Assembly (NCBI GenBank): GCA_964030785.1
Contig: OZ034973.1
Coordinates: 1,446,132-1,510,131 of the forward strand
From: Siderastrea siderea
Lineage: Eukaryota; Cnidaria; Anthozoa; Scleractinia; Rhizangiidae
Direction: 5' to 3'
DNA length: 64,000 bases
Position numbers and translations under genes: made by a program. Shown in pieces: positions 34,154 through 46,382 of the stretch. Numbering within the stretch: position 1 is the stretch's first letter; each line of letters starts with the position of its first letter. The notes below the pieces were generated by a model, which saw only the letters and a list, made by a program, of their open reading frames with translations, made no database searches and was not told the origin of the DNA.

Positions 34154-36981
34154 GGTAATTAGTTTGTCAAAATGTCAGTCAATGTCACCACAAACAGTCC
34201 TTGTCAGGTCTACACTCACCCGGAAGATCATACTTCACCAACATATGACTCCTGGGTTCAAACCATTTACAGTACAAGTAACTTAGGCATTTGTATAGCA
34301 AGCCTAAAAAAAATGCTTTCTATGTCATTTATTTTGAAACACCCCAGTAGACAGTTTGTGTTAAATTAATGACTGCCTGAAGTGAAAAAATTCCTAAAAA
34401 ATGGTATCATCCCAATAGTGAAGAAATAGGGATGCTGCTGTTCTTCCTCAACTTAAGAGGTTGACGTAGAGTTTTTTGTTTTTAATCTTTTTCAGTGAGG
34501 ACTTTGCACAGTTTGCTTCCAATTTCCGTTGGCGTTTACAGGCACGCGAGTCCCGAGGTCAACGTATATCTCTGAATGAAAATCGTTTACGTACACGTCG
34601 GATTCGTGGAAGGCACACTCCTTATACCAATTTATGGGAACGGGGACCATCACCAGCAAGACATGAAACTTTGCTCAGGTCCACAGAATTGGCTGACTTT
34701 GCCCCAAGACCAGGTCCATCAGCTGACAATAATATGCCGATTGTCATTGATGATGAGGTAAAAAGTTTGTGGTGTTCATTTGCTACCAATACTTTTTTCT
34801 TGTGATCTTATTATTTATACAGTTTCTTTCAGTTTGTCCAGTTTTTGATTTGGTAAATTTGCTTGCCGGTTGGATCAAAATTAGGAAAATTTGTACCAAA
34901 AATTTACCCTTTTGATTTATCAAGCAACAAACATGGCTGTCAATTAGGCCAGGGACTGGGGATTTCATCTATCTATCATGAATTGAGCCCCAGCTTCTCT
35001 GACAAATAAGCAAAGGACTGAAAACACTACTGAGGTGTTGCGGGTTGGGGGAGATAAAATTTGTGCTCCAGGAGAGGGGAGCTTTTAAGAAGGGGGAGCA
35101 GGGATGGCACAGTGGTGAGAACACTCGCCTCCCACCATTGTGGCCCGGGTTCGATTCCCGGTCCCGGTGTCAGATGTGGGTTGAGTTTGTTGTTGGTTCT
35201 TGTCCTTGCTCCGAGAGGTTTTTCCCCGGGTACTCCGGTTTTCCCCTCTCCTCAAAAATCAACATCTCCAAATTCCAATTCGATCTTCAGTCTCCCTGAT
35301 TAGTAGTGCACTTGTGCACAGCTCAGGGTTGTCCACAACTTTTCAAGTAGCTGGCAAAAATTTCTAAGTAGCCGGATAGTGATTATCGAGCACCGAAGGC
35401 GTTCCCTTCTAGGGGGTCTGGGGGCATGCCCCCCCCCCCCCCCCCCAGAAATTGTTACATTTTAAGTCCCCAGAAACGGAATTTCCTTGATTCTGAGCAC
35501 AAAATTCCAATAATGTCAGTTCCAAAAGTAATGGTAACTTTCAATTTTATTTGTATAAACTCATGCCTTCAGTGGCTTTCCACATGTATTTCCCAGAACT
35601 CAATGTAACAAACTAATAATTGTGTATCTCTGTGCCAACTAGATTATTTTTAAGTCAATAAACCACAATGGGAAATAAGTTTCATTTTCATATATCTGCA
35701 CCAGTAAAGGAACAAATAATTTGTCTTTAAAATATATATATATATATATATATATATAAACGAGTTGATTTGCAGAACTACTTTCAGAGTGCTCAATAGT
35801 AAACTAGAGCGTGATTATAACAGGTGATGAACAGATCAACTGTAGATTTGACTTGGCATTATATTACTATTTAGTTTCGTACTACACAACTTGTGTGCAG
35901 CACTCATCACTGATGACTGATCACTGATGAGTGCTGCACACAAGTTGTGTAGTACGAAACTAAATAGTGATAAAATGCCAAGTCAAATCTACAGTTGATC
36001 TGTTCATCATCTGTTATATAATATATATATATATATCACAAAAGTAGCCGGCGCAAACGACCCAAGTAGCCGGTTAATTCTGCCGGCTGCCGGCTGTTAG
36101 GGAGAACCCTGACAGCTATGAGATTGAGACTATAATAAAGTTATTTGATTTGATTTTTAGAGAGGGCAGGGTTTAATAGGGAATTTACAGTATATCTTAT
36201 TTTAATGATGGCTACTTTTTCGATGTCCTTTTGCACAGCACCAAGTCCCACCAAACAATGCTCCTGGCTTGTTTTTGTCTGAAAGACAATACCGCATGGA
36301 ACGATTCCGCCGCCGCCTCAGTTCAGGCAGGATCAATGCAGCCAGGGAAGCAACAAGAGCAGCAAGATGCTATCTCCAGTCTGACGAAGCTCTGGCCCAC
36401 AGATTACAGCAGGTGATTATTGTTGATAATCCTTAATGGACAGTGGAAAAGTGTTAACCTAACCAATTTTAGACATGTTCAACTGAGGAGAATCTATCTG
36501 AAAGCCAAACTGCATCACATCTTGGTAGCATTAAATTGAAACTGTTTAAAGGTTATTATAATATTGTTATTATCATTTTGACACTAGCCTCTGAATATTA
36601 GATCAGTAGAGATGTATACCCTACTGGGAAAAAAGATGTTGTTTTCTACATGCATTTGATTTATTCTGTAATTTCAGGCTGAATTTACTCGTGATGTGGA
36701 GGAGCATAACCAAAGTTCCAGAGATTCAACCCACCATCCAGTTCTAGCCAGAGTTGGTACATTGCATGCCATGCCACCTACAATGGTAAAATATTATTGT
36801 TTATTTATTTATTTGTTTGTTTGTTTGTCCACTTGTTTAGTTATGATGACTTCATGAATTGGCAATAATAATAATAATAATGTTATTATAATTATTATTA
36901 TTATTATACATATGTATTATATTATTATTATTATCAATAAATTAATATTATTATTTTCATATGTGTTATGATTATTATTAC

Positions 36982-37032
<51 letters not shown>

Positions 37033-40000
37033 TTGTTAAGGAAGCTCACATCACCTAGATGTTCATTTAGGCCCTGCAAAATATAATTCAATTTTAAACA
37101 AAGAAATTGAAAATAATTTGAAATAAAAACTTTAATATGGTACATTTACATTTATTTATTTGCTATCATTTTTTTTTTATTGATAAATACCTTATCAATG
37201 TAAATGAGGCTAGTGCCTACAGAGCATACTCTGGTTCCCTTATTCCAGAATAAGAGTAACGGAATATTACTGGAATATCACCTTTTTGAACTATACTGTG
37301 TAATAATGCTTGCTGCAGGGCACTGTTGCACTGAGCGTTGACCGCAGGACATTAAAAAGAAAGATCACACATCAATCACCAAGAATCAATTTCATGCTAA
37401 CTTGTGTCACATTCCATGACATCATAAGTTTTTGGCATGCTCTGCTTCAAGAAACAAACTAATTGTGTGTTCAATTGGCCTCAGTATGAACACTTGCTTG
37501 ACTTCAAAATCTACTTGTCCTGGATGAGCAATGGGACTTTGATCAAGCCTGTAGTGGAAAGGCTCATATCGTACCTATCATACAATTAAATGTAGGGTTT
37601 GTCCGTTGTTTAAAAAGTAGGCAGCCTGATAACGAGTATAAAGTAAAGTTGCTTTCCACATCAAGTTCTCATCTGTTAAGTTGTGTGCTTATCTTTAGCA
37701 AAAATCCCTGTGTTTATCTCTCAGCAACAGCCTCCCCCAACGCAGGTGCGTCGTAGAGGGCGTCCATTTCATGCATCTTTTGCAAGTCAAGCATTACCTG
37801 AGCTTCTGCTTCCTTTTGTGTGAGTATAGCTTGTCTCGAAATATTGTCAGCAGTCTCACAAATTTGTAGAGACAAGCAACCCACCACACTGTTTGAGGAG
37901 GAAGAAAATTTTGATTTTATAATACACAAGTTAGCTGATTGTTTGCTGTACCACTGGAGATCAGCTTGACAGTGTATAAACATGGGTGTCACATTGTTTC
38001 CTTTCACTCCCTCCACTCGACCTTAAAATATTGTAAACCCTTTAAAGGGGCTGTGTCACACTATTTTAGTATCTTTTTAAAAAGCTAAAAAGTGTCTTCA
38101 AATCAATTGAATTCCAAAAAAAAATGGTTTAGCTTTGTTATTAAAGACTATCTTACAGCACTGAAAGTTTCCCGTTGTCTGTTGCTACCAATGGGAAGGA
38201 TGGAAATGGATTGAAACTTGAAAAATTGGGCCACTTTTTTCAAGTTTTGATGCTGTCTTCAAAAATCACCAAGAAAATTATTATGGTTGGCTCTACCTGA
38301 TAAAATTCATTTGATATCCTCTTCATAGTTTTACAGGAGCATTTCATGTATGAGTAAAGGCACTAAGTAATGATTTTCGCATAGAATTGACCTAAAATAG
38401 CAAAATTCTTGTGACGTAGCTCCTTTAACTTGACTCTGTAACTGAACAGTGATTCATTGTGTTGATTGCAGATCGGTGGTTTCCTTCCCTCCTCCTCCTC
38501 TTCATCACTATGGTGACTCCAGCCCAGGCTATTCAGCTGAGGGTGAAGATTATGAGGTAAAAACAACAAAATTAAGTAAAACTATTAACTTTAAGAGGCT
38601 AAATACTGTATGACTGAAGTGTGGGCAAACCTGTGATCCTTGAATTTTGAAACAAATTAGAAATTTGAAGTGTTGGTTTTGTGGATGGAGAATCTGAGGA
38701 AAAACCTTGAAGCAAGAACAAGAGCCAACACGGGTTTGCCACAGGTCAGGAAATGGTCAGGAGAAGATATTCTTAAGGTCTGGGAAAAGACAAGGAGTTT
38801 TATTGTGGTTCAGGCAAAACATTGATATTTTAAGGTGGCTTACTACAGTTTTCAGAAGAGAAAGTTAGCCTTTTTAAAACTTTAGTTTAAAGCAAACAGG
38901 AGTTTTCTTTTGGGTCATTTGTTGCTACAACTGTTAAAAGAAATGATATTAACCCTCATTATCCTGGAAAAGAAATACGAGAAGCTTAGAAAATATCATT
39001 TATAACAGACCGAGTGCTAGGAGGGGACTGGAAACTAGTCTTTCTTAGGGCTTTTTTCTCAAAATCTAGCTGTACGACCCTACCTCAAATTTTCAGGATT
39101 TGGAAAGTGGCTATAAATAAATAACTATGCAAAAGGAAATGAAAATCTATAAGGCAGAATTTTTGCTAATGAAGAAAATCTCGAATTTTCGCTTTTTTGA
39201 GAATTTCTAAAAATCTCTTACAGATTTTGCTAATATTTTGTCTACAGGTGAAGCTTACTACTATGAATTGATTCTGAATTTTTGACTGTGGGTTATATGG
39301 TCAGTTTTCAAGTAGAGTGGGATCAAAAAATCGATTTGAGAGTTTTTTGCGACCTCCTTCGTGAGTAAAACTGAGCATGCATGCAAGTTAAGCACGCGCT
39401 GAGGTAGCGCAATATGGCGCGTGCGATAAACATAAGAATTTTTACAACAACTCCTCGAGGTTTTTGTCGAGGTTTCACAGATATTTTATACCGGTAGCGC
39501 TCACCAACTTCTTCAAGACTTCATCCATTCACGGTAAAGAATGCTAATAGTACGCCACGAGCGATTTCTACAAGCCAGATCTCAGAGATGTTTTCAGCTT
39601 TTTCTCGATGATGACGTAAAGTATTGCACGCGCGAAAGAAAAAATGGCATCAGAGAGAGTTTCTCAGCGCACGCAATTGTGTCTCAGAAAAACTAGTAAG
39701 CCACCTGAAGATAGGTTAGGGAAAGTTGGAATTTAACAGCATTGATTTGTTTGTGTCAAAGGCTGAAAGAGAAATTTCAGGTCACTATCATCTCAGCATC
39801 TCGGGGTTTTTATTTCTTTTGTTTGTAAGCAGCCATTTTAAGTGAAGGGTGACGGGGGGGGGGGGCAGGAGCCTGGGAGAAAGGGGGTGGGAGGTTATAA
39901 GAGGTGGAACTTGGGGGCAGGAAGTGGGATTCCCAAGGTGGGGGGAAGCAGGGGAAATAGGGGAAATTGTACAACATTGCACAATATTTTGCGGTGGAAA

Positions 40001-41561
40001 AAGCACAAAGAGACGGGAGCCAACAAACATAGTGTGGGAACCGCGATTAAAGGGTATGGGAAGCAGGAAGTTTAAACTCCTCTGCCCCCCCCCCCCCCCC
40101 CAGGGGGACAGCCATAAGGGGAGGGTGTTCCTATCTGTGACTTACTGGTATATTTATTTGGTCAGGGAAAAAAGTCAGGGCATTTCAAAGACTAATCTCT
40201 CTGGCATCCATGCAATGACAAAACCTATGTAAGATGCTGTGTCTGAACTGAACCTGCAGCACATTGGTGAAAGGCAAGTGCTGACAACCTGGCTTTCCAC
40301 TCCTGTGTCCTGACTCACAACAGCTTTGCATGCTTAGAAGGAAAGCTTCTACACCTGACAAAATCATTATGATTGTGATCACCATTTTTGTTTTTACAAT
40401 ACTCATGTTTTACTCTCCTTTCCAGGCTCTGTGGAATCTTAGTGAGAGGATAGGATTAGCAAAAGCTCGTGGTCTCTCCAAAGAAGGTACTGACAGCTAT
40501 CATAGCTCCTTACTTCAGTCATGGCTGTTTACTGTGCTGTACAAGGTCATTCTAATTTGCATCATTCTTGTTTCAGTGATTGATAACATTCCAGCCTTCC
40601 GCTACAGTGCCAGTTCAAGAGATTCATCTAATGGTAACTGCGTTGTGTGCATGAGTGATTACATCAATCGAGAAAAGCTGAGACGGTTACCTTGCAACCA
40701 TGATTTCCATGCTAAGTGCATTGATCGCTGGCTGAGGGTAAGTTTGCCTTGCTTAAGGCTTTGTAGATTGTCTTTGTAGCATTTGCCATTATATGTACAC
40801 TTAATGTCCAATTAAACTACTGTGTACAGACACAGGTTTTTTGAAATATGATTCACCAGCTTTGATTTTTCCATGACTGCTCACCCATAAAAGAAAAATC
40901 ATCGCATCAGCTGCTCCTTTATGAGTGTTTATACTTTGGAAAGTTAGTATTTCCTCTGTAAACTCATATCTCGGACAAATTTTGGTGACTATTTTGTGAC
41001 CATGGGTGAATTAGAACAGGGGAATTACAGACTGCAGACCATGATTCACCCGACATGAAACACCGAAGAAGAATTGTACGTGAAGTGAGTTTATAGTGCA
41101 ACTAATAACCTCCTGAGATATAAATAATCATAGAGAACCAGAAGATCTGCAAATTTCATTCACCGCTCGCTGATTATGGGTGACATTAGCTGATCAGTTC
41201 TGTTGGCCAACAAGTGGAATTTTTGTCTCTTACTACGTTGGACATCCCAACTTAAATGTTGGACTGGAAAAAAAACAGATATTTAATTTGACTAGTAAAA
41301 TTCTTTACAGCGTCTCATGCATGTCCAGCACTCTTAAAATGATTCAGCCCAAAAAAGCCAAAGTATAATCCTTATTTATCGACAATCAAGGCAACTTTTT
41401 CAATAGAAATGTTAGGGGAGAAAGAATGAAAATGCATGACAAGCTACATGTGTGTCAGGGTACCATCCCGATCTTGTCATTTATGGTAATTATTGTTTTT
41501 GCTTACTTTTCAGAACAATCGGACATGTCCAGTGTGTAGAGAGGAAGTTGTCGAGGCTTGA
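33659..41561 (+). CDS. RING-H2 E3 ubiquitin ligase, RNF38/RNF44-like, with SUMO-interaction-like motifs
   Basis: Nine coding exons close in phase to 431 residues: 33659-33960, 34496-34757, 36239-36412, 36678-36785, 37725-37819, 38472-38556, 40426-40486, 40577-40737 and 41514-41561 (TGA). The RING-H2 domain is complete, with ligands C384, C387, C402, H404, H407, C410, C421 and C424 (CVVCMSDY...LPCNHDFHAKCIDRW...CPVC). The preceding ALWNLSERIGLAKARGLSKE resembles the region just before the RING in RNF38 and RNF44. The N-terminal half is Ser/Pro-rich and disordered, followed by an Arg-rich block in exons 3 and 4. IPVIDLTSPDEGEEE at 73-87 and PIVIDDE at 182-188 look like SUMO-interaction motifs beside acidic residues. 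The expected role is E2-dependent ubiquitination, possibly of SUMO-modified targets. I cannot decide orthology with RNF38/44 against RLIM or RNF111 from sequence alone. Confidence 0.9.
34081..34150. repeat. (AAT)n microsatellite
   Basis: About 70 bases of AAT units with two AAC interruptions, in an intron of the RING-H2 gene. Confidence 0.95.
34163..34275. repeat. Single-arm relative of the 25064-25276 foldback
   Basis: GTCAATGTCACCACAAACAG and the following TCTACACTCACCCGGAAGA match the right arm and 3' flank of the foldback at 25210-25310, including the downstream word GTTCAAACC. Confidence 0.7.
35325..36110. mobile_element. Element inserted in the SINE, AGGGTTGTCC / GGAGAACCCT ends
   Basis: Left end AGGGTTGTCCACAACTTTTC and right end TGTTAGGGAGAACCCT are imperfect inverted repeats; AAGTAGCTGGC at the left pairs with GCCGGCTGCC and AAGTAGCCGG words at the right. 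A run of about 19 C bases lies at 35431-35449. It contains a separate hairpin at 35817-36018 between two AT runs. Related in word content to 10071-10470. Confidence 0.7.
35817..36018. repeat. Near-perfect palindrome flanked by AT repeats
   Basis: The arms of about 95 bp match almost base for base: ACAGGTGATGAACAGATCAA against TTGATCTGTTCATCATCTGT, and GTGTGCAGCACTCATCA against TGATGAGTGCTGCACAC. The centre is near 35912-35925. ATATAT runs border it at 35733-35756 and 36016-36036, as though it entered an AT microsatellite. Confidence 0.9.
36867..37031. repeat. (ATT)n-rich microsatellite
   Basis: Stretches of AAT and ATT units totalling about 165 bases, with the purest run at 36971-37029, in an intron of the RING-H2 gene. 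Confidence 0.93.
38042..38428. mobile_element. MITE with TTAAAGGGGCTGTGTCA ends, copy 3
   Basis: The ends TTAAAGGGGCTGTGTCAC and GTGACGTAGCTCCTTTAA enclose 387 bp, the size of copy 2 at 18651-19038, with shared internal words (AAAAAGCTAAAA, ACTTGAAAA, TTCAAGTTT). Noncoding; in an intron of the RING-H2 gene. Confidence 0.84.
38833..39706. mobile_element. ~870-bp TIR element with AGGTGGCTTACTA ends
   Basis: The left end AGGTGGCTTACTA pairs with TAGTAAGCCACCT at the right. Flanking TTTTC and GAAAA words extend the arms. There is no transposase frame inside. It occupies part of the intron between exons 38472-38556 and 40426-40486. Confidence 0.72.
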
Positions 41562-43700
41562 TCACAGGCCACCCACTAGACAAGTTGTTAGCAAATCTGT
41601 ATAATTTTTGCTGTTTTAGAAGAGTGATACAATATTATCTATATTATGCTGTTATTAATTACACTGGGTCATATCCAAGTCTTTCACAGCCCACTAGAGG
41701 GAAAGAATTGCTTAATTACAACTGAAACATTTAATCATGACCATGTTTGTAAAGGGTTCTACGGAGTAATCTTTTTCCCATTGCAATGTTGGCTTTAAAA
41801 TGCCTGCTACATCTCTGACCTATCTGCCTTTCAAACCTTGAATGTCACATTCTCTGTTCCTTTGAAAGATTTCCGGACAACAAATTATTTCCAAGCATAT
41901 CATGACTAACAGAAGCTCCTTAAAACAACCAGTTTATCATACACCAGTCAGCTATTTGTTAGTCTGGTTTTATGAAGTCAGTTTCAGTAGAACAATATTG
42001 AATAACGTTACAGTTTAATACTCAAACAAATACTGCACTCTTGCTGTTAGTCTGCATAACAGAAATTTTACACACAGGGTATCTTTATATTTTGCCTTCA
42101 ATTTGACCTGCGCTTGCCTACCTATTTCATTAACCACAACTATACGCAACTGTGTTGACCGTATTACTTTCATGTTGAGATTGTTTATAAAGAAGCGATG
42201 TCATGGGTGGGCATCTTATTACCTCAGCCGTGTTTCCTAGAATTAAAAAAAAAAACAAGTTATTGGTTCAGTTGTGATAGTCCTCAGAAATTGAAATAAT
42301 TCACAGCTACAACTTCATTTAGTGTTCTCTAAAATTCCTTTATATGAGGGGCAGTTTTGACTGGCGATTCTATGACATGGCTGGCTTCTTGAGTTGCATC
42401 CTCAAATGTCTAATTTCCAAGGGACAGCCTAGAAATACAAAAAAATGTGTGCATCCAGCTTAATTCGTAGCATTCTTTACTCCAAGGCTGGGGCTTGACT
42501 TGTTTTGGAGGTACTTTTGAAAATGTATTGTTATCGAAGAAAAAGAACAGTTACCGGTATTCCGTAACACTGTAGATTGATAGATAAACACTGCTGTATC
42601 CATAGCTGATTAACTACATGATTTAGATGAGTAACATTTGTACATATTATTTAAAAAAGCTGAAGTATATTCATGGATCAGTGGCATTTATTATATATCA
42701 AGATATTGTGGTAGCATTAAACACATTTATACAAAGTTTATATTCTCGTTTGTTCTATCGATCCTTGTTCCCATCAACTGCCCGGGTTATTTGCCTGTCT
42801 TTGCTATTCAATGACGGTGCCTTAAACAGAAGTTATATTCGTACAGTTTATGACTGTGCGGGAAAAGCAGCTCTTAGCTAGGGCTATTGAAATCCAAAAA
42901 GAAAACGGGGGGTAACCGCGTTTTTTTTTAAAGATAATTGAGCAACCGTAATTCTATAAAAAGCTTAAATACATAACGATATCACATTTCCTTTCCAAAT
43001 TTAAGCTCAATAATATCTGAAAAGTGCGTGGTTATCCCCAATTTTCTTTTTGGATTACAGAAGCCCTTGCTAAGATCTGCTTTTCCCGCACAGCCGTAAA
43101 CCATTCTAAAATACCTTTGCATTAGCGGGTACCGTCCTTAAGAAACCCGAGTTGGTTTGGGTGCGGTAAACCTTGCTTTTTGTAGCCACAAATTTGAGCG
43201 ATTTTTCCTTGACGTGGCTTAGCGACAAACAAATTTGAAATTTGCCATCAACTTTGAATAAGCGGTTTGTTCAAGGACTCGCTAATTGTTAATTATCTGG
43301 ATGTAATCTGATGGATCAGTTAACCGTTTTCCAGACGGTAAACTGAATGTTGCAAATTGCAATTTCCTGAATTTGGCGCATGTGAGCGATGCCAGCACAG
43401 TTTGCCAATATGGTGTCAATAATTTTGTGAAGTTCACAAAAAAGTTTGTAATTTATCCGCAGTCCAAATACATGATATCATTTCATATATCAATGTTCAG
43501 TTTGTAAAACTGCTGGAGTTTGCGCGATTTGCTGTCTTTGAAACAGACGTCTCCGTACCACAACAGCACAAATTCCCAACTACCCTGACGAAGTAGCGCT
43601 ACGCGAATCTGAGTAGTGCTTTTGTAATTCTCATTGGTTCTTCTGTCACTGGAAATTCATTTTCACCAATCTTCGAAGCACTATACGGTCCTTCCTTGAG
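41562..43700. other. RING-H2 3' region and intergenic DNA, no gene
   Basis: The first few hundred bases are probably the 3' UTR of the RING-H2 gene; no strong AATAAA is present before 42240. The rest has short chance frames and family A repeat copy 2 (42870-43150). Confidence 0.5.
42870..43150. repeat. Interspersed repeat family A, copy 2
   Basis: The palindromic core AGCTAGGGCTATTGAAATCC (42877) to AGCCCTTGCTAAGATCTGC (43061), with GGGGTAACCGCG and GGTTATCCCC inside, is followed by GTCCTTAAGAAACCCGAG. It matches 13600-13950 and the split copy around 60432-62375. Confidence 0.78.
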
Positions 43701-43858
43701 TTCTCACTACCTGAACAGGTAGCGCAGGTCTTTCTCAGTACAACCGGCCCTCAAAATGGCGAATGTGAAGTAGATTTCCTTGTCTAAGGTAAAAAACAAA
43801 CAAACAAGGTTCAGAGACCTGCATTGAAACACCGTCTCAGATCCAGTCGATAGTCCAA

Positions 43859-43946
43859 CTCTGTAGCCCCTACACTCCTGCCACGCCTCTGTTGCCCCTT
43901 CACCCCGCCACGCCTCTGTAGCCCCTTCACCCCTGCCACGCCTCCG
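43859..43946. repeat. 30-bp minisatellite, three units
   Basis: Three tandem units of about 30 bp each, containing CTCTGTAGCCCCT, CAC or ACT, and CCTGCCACGC with small changes. Confidence 0.85.
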
Positions 43947-44330
43947 TTTTCCCGTGAAAAGCATTTCATTTAGTGGAAGTATCATAGGCTACGCAAGTCA
44001 GCAATTTCAACTGGAATATTTTTTTCGACAAATAAATTGTTTATGAGATTTAAATTGTCTTTTTGATCGGCCCGAGACATATTCCGATGTGTCCTTTGTG
44101 GAAGTTGGAAAATGTTAGCCTGATCTTTTTCAAGTTTGAAAACCAGAGAGCACATGCGTAGCTCATGCTATTCTCCTTCAAGAATAGGGACCTTTAGCTC
44201 AAACTACAAGTACAACTTACTAATTTTAACCCACTGATATTCCCAGTCTCCTCCATGTTGCTGACCATTAGAGGTGGAGGCTGTAGTCTGAGGACAATCT
44301 CAATCTCGTACCTTACTCAGATCTACTGGT

Positions 44331-46343
44331 CACTAGCCTGAGAAAACAGCCGACGTTTCGCGAGGTCGCCACTTAAGGACGTTCGCGCTAATTGTTTCTG
44401 CGCATCCTTACTGCGCACGCAATTCACTGCCACGTCATGCATTGAGCGCGCGCGCTGTTGAAGAAGCAGGGCGGAAAAAGGTTGGGCGATGAAACGAGCG
44501 TGTCCGAGCAAAAAGGTGTGATGCAGTGGACTGGGATCGAACTGGGTGCTGGACCAAAATTCAAAATTCAAAGATCCAAATTCAAAATCCTAATAATCTA
44601 TTAATAGTTTCCGAAAAACGTTAACTTTGGGTTATCTTTTCTTTGTCTTTTCCACCTTAATCGATGCTAAAAAACTGTCTTAAAACGAGCAGAGCAAAGC
44701 AAAAAGATGGAAAATGGCGTTTGGATGACGCGTGGCATGACGCGTATTTATAATTCGTGCAGCTCGTGCAAGGTTAATCATGACACGTCCCTAGTTAATT
44801 CATTAAATCAAATCAACATTAACACCGCGCTTCTTCTTCTTTTTTCCCCCAAACCTCTCCTATGCTTGTCTGTTTCTTTAGGCACTACAAGTAGAATTGC
44901 TCCTCAGTTTAGACGGTTTTCTTTGCTTTGTTTTTGTGACGTAAAGGGAGGAGAAATCTGCAAATTTAATTTCACTTTTAATTTGTTTACATACAGTTTG
45001 TGGCGTTGTGACGAATCATCGCCATGGCGCGTTGCAAGGAGACAAAGTTTAAAGTTACAAAACGCTACTATCTCCAAATATCTCCAGCTAATTTTTTATT
45101 ATGTCATGTAAAATTTATCGGCCTTTAATATATGTAAGATTTAGGGTGGAGTAATTTGGAGCTTTTTTAAAAGAGACGAGGAAAGACAACCATGTCATGT
45201 TTTTCGGCAAGAGCAAGCATTCGACACTCTCAAATTGAGCGCATTTTTCGGGAACTTACTGTGAAAAAGATTGACTAATGTCCACGCAGACATAAGCATT
45301 TTAAGCTGTGAGCCAGGACTGTGGAAAAACGTTTTAATCATAGTGCACGGCTGGCTGAAAAATAAAGAAAGAAAATGAGATTTCCGGTTTGTTGAAAGGT
45401 AAATTTTGCCGGCCACCAAACGCACCGGAAGCGCGGAAAGAGCGCTCGTGCCAGTCCTTCTCCGCATCACACATCGCTTGAAGAGCGGACTGCTCGTTTC
45501 ATCGCCCAACCTTTTCCCGCCCTGTGAAGAAGTGTGGAGATATATAGCGCTAGTAGGCACTTTAGTATCTATGCACGAGTTTTACTCTCTTATATGTTCG
45601 GTGACCCCATATTCTCTTTTGATAAATCACTTTGTCTGTCAATTGTCTACATTTTGAGAAAAATTAAAGAAAGTCTGTATTGTGGAAGTTTGATTTTTTT
45701 CAACTTTTCTGCCCTCGCATCATCGAATTATGCTATTATTGTAGCTGCACGGTGTTCACAAAAGTCCATCTTAGAGGATAAGTTTAACTAAAAGGACGAC
45801 ACCAGCTCACATTGTTTACTTGACATACTCACTTAAATAAAGTTTGGCTAAGAAAGTGGGTCTACAGTCAATAATTTTTAATATTTTTAAACTAACAAGC
45901 ATTGAGGCCATGTCGAGTTGCGAGAGCCGATTTGTCAAAATTGGGGTGGTTTTCCACGCGCTTTATTTTGAAAATGAAGTCGGTGACCCCTCAATTTTTT
46001 TGCATTTCTGACATAGGTAAGTCATTATCTGACTGTAGCCAAAGTATGAAAAAAATCTGTATTGTAGAAGTTTTTCGCGCGAACGTCCTTAAACCCTCAC
46101 AAAACGACGTCTGAGTAACGAGCGCAGGAATTCCATACTGATGACGCGTCACTGCCCAGCCTAAGTAGTGCTTCTGATTGGTTGAAACGCGAGGGAATTT
46201 CGTTTCAACCAATCAGAAGCACTACCTAGATCTGGGTAGTGACGCGTCATCCGTATGGAATTTCTGCGCTCGTTACTCAGACGTCGTTTTGCTAGGGCTC
46301 AAGTGGCGACCTCGTAAGACGTCGGCTGTTTTCTTAGGTTACT
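44331..46343. mobile_element. 2-kb composite foldback element
   Basis: Outer ends GAGAAAACAGCCGACG (44339) and CGTCGGCTGTTTTCTTAG (46320) pair, followed by AGGTCGCCACTT against AAGTGGCGACCT. A second inner inverted pair links CGGAAAAAGGTTGGGCGATG (44471) with CATCGCCCAACCTTTTCCCG (45501). GGACGTTCGCGC (44386) is mirrored by GCGCGAACGTCC (46077). A third palindrome (46098-46293) sits in the right part. No transposase is visible; open frames inside, including 44707-45111, look incidental. Confidence 0.8.
46098..46293. repeat. Palindrome, ~95-bp arms
   Basis: AAAACGACGTCTGAGTAACG pairs with CGTTACTCAGACGTCGTTTT, and GTGCTTCTGATTGGTTGAAA with TTTCAACCAATCAGAAGCAC, around a centre of about 15 bases near 46190. 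Embedded in the 44331-46343 element. Confidence 0.9.
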
Positions 46344-46382
46344 GGCCTCTGATATCTGATATCTCAGGCAAGTAACAAGGTG

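Larger units (their letters stand above)
35101..36145 (+). mobile_element. tRNA-derived SINE, type 2, split by an insertion
   Basis: The head GGGATGGCACAGTGGTGAGA holds a box A-like TGGCACAGTGG, and GGGTTCGATTCCCGG at 35147 is a textbook box B. The body continues to about 35324, and the 3' end resumes at 36111 (GACAGCTATGAGATTGAGAC) with tail ATTTGATTTG. The interruption is the element at 35325-36110. Confidence 0.82.

Noticed and set aside
35147..35161. tRNA gene at the box B site
   Set aside because: The surrounding sequence does not fold into a full cloverleaf with acceptor and anticodon stems and continues into a SINE body.
39842..40232. Gly-rich frames around 39.8-40.2 kb
   Set aside because: Their composition comes from G and C homopolymer runs in a repeat-rich intron of the RING-H2 gene.
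44707..45111. 134-codon plus-strand frame
   Set aside because: It lies wholly inside a foldback element, has no domain or splice support, and low protein-like character.
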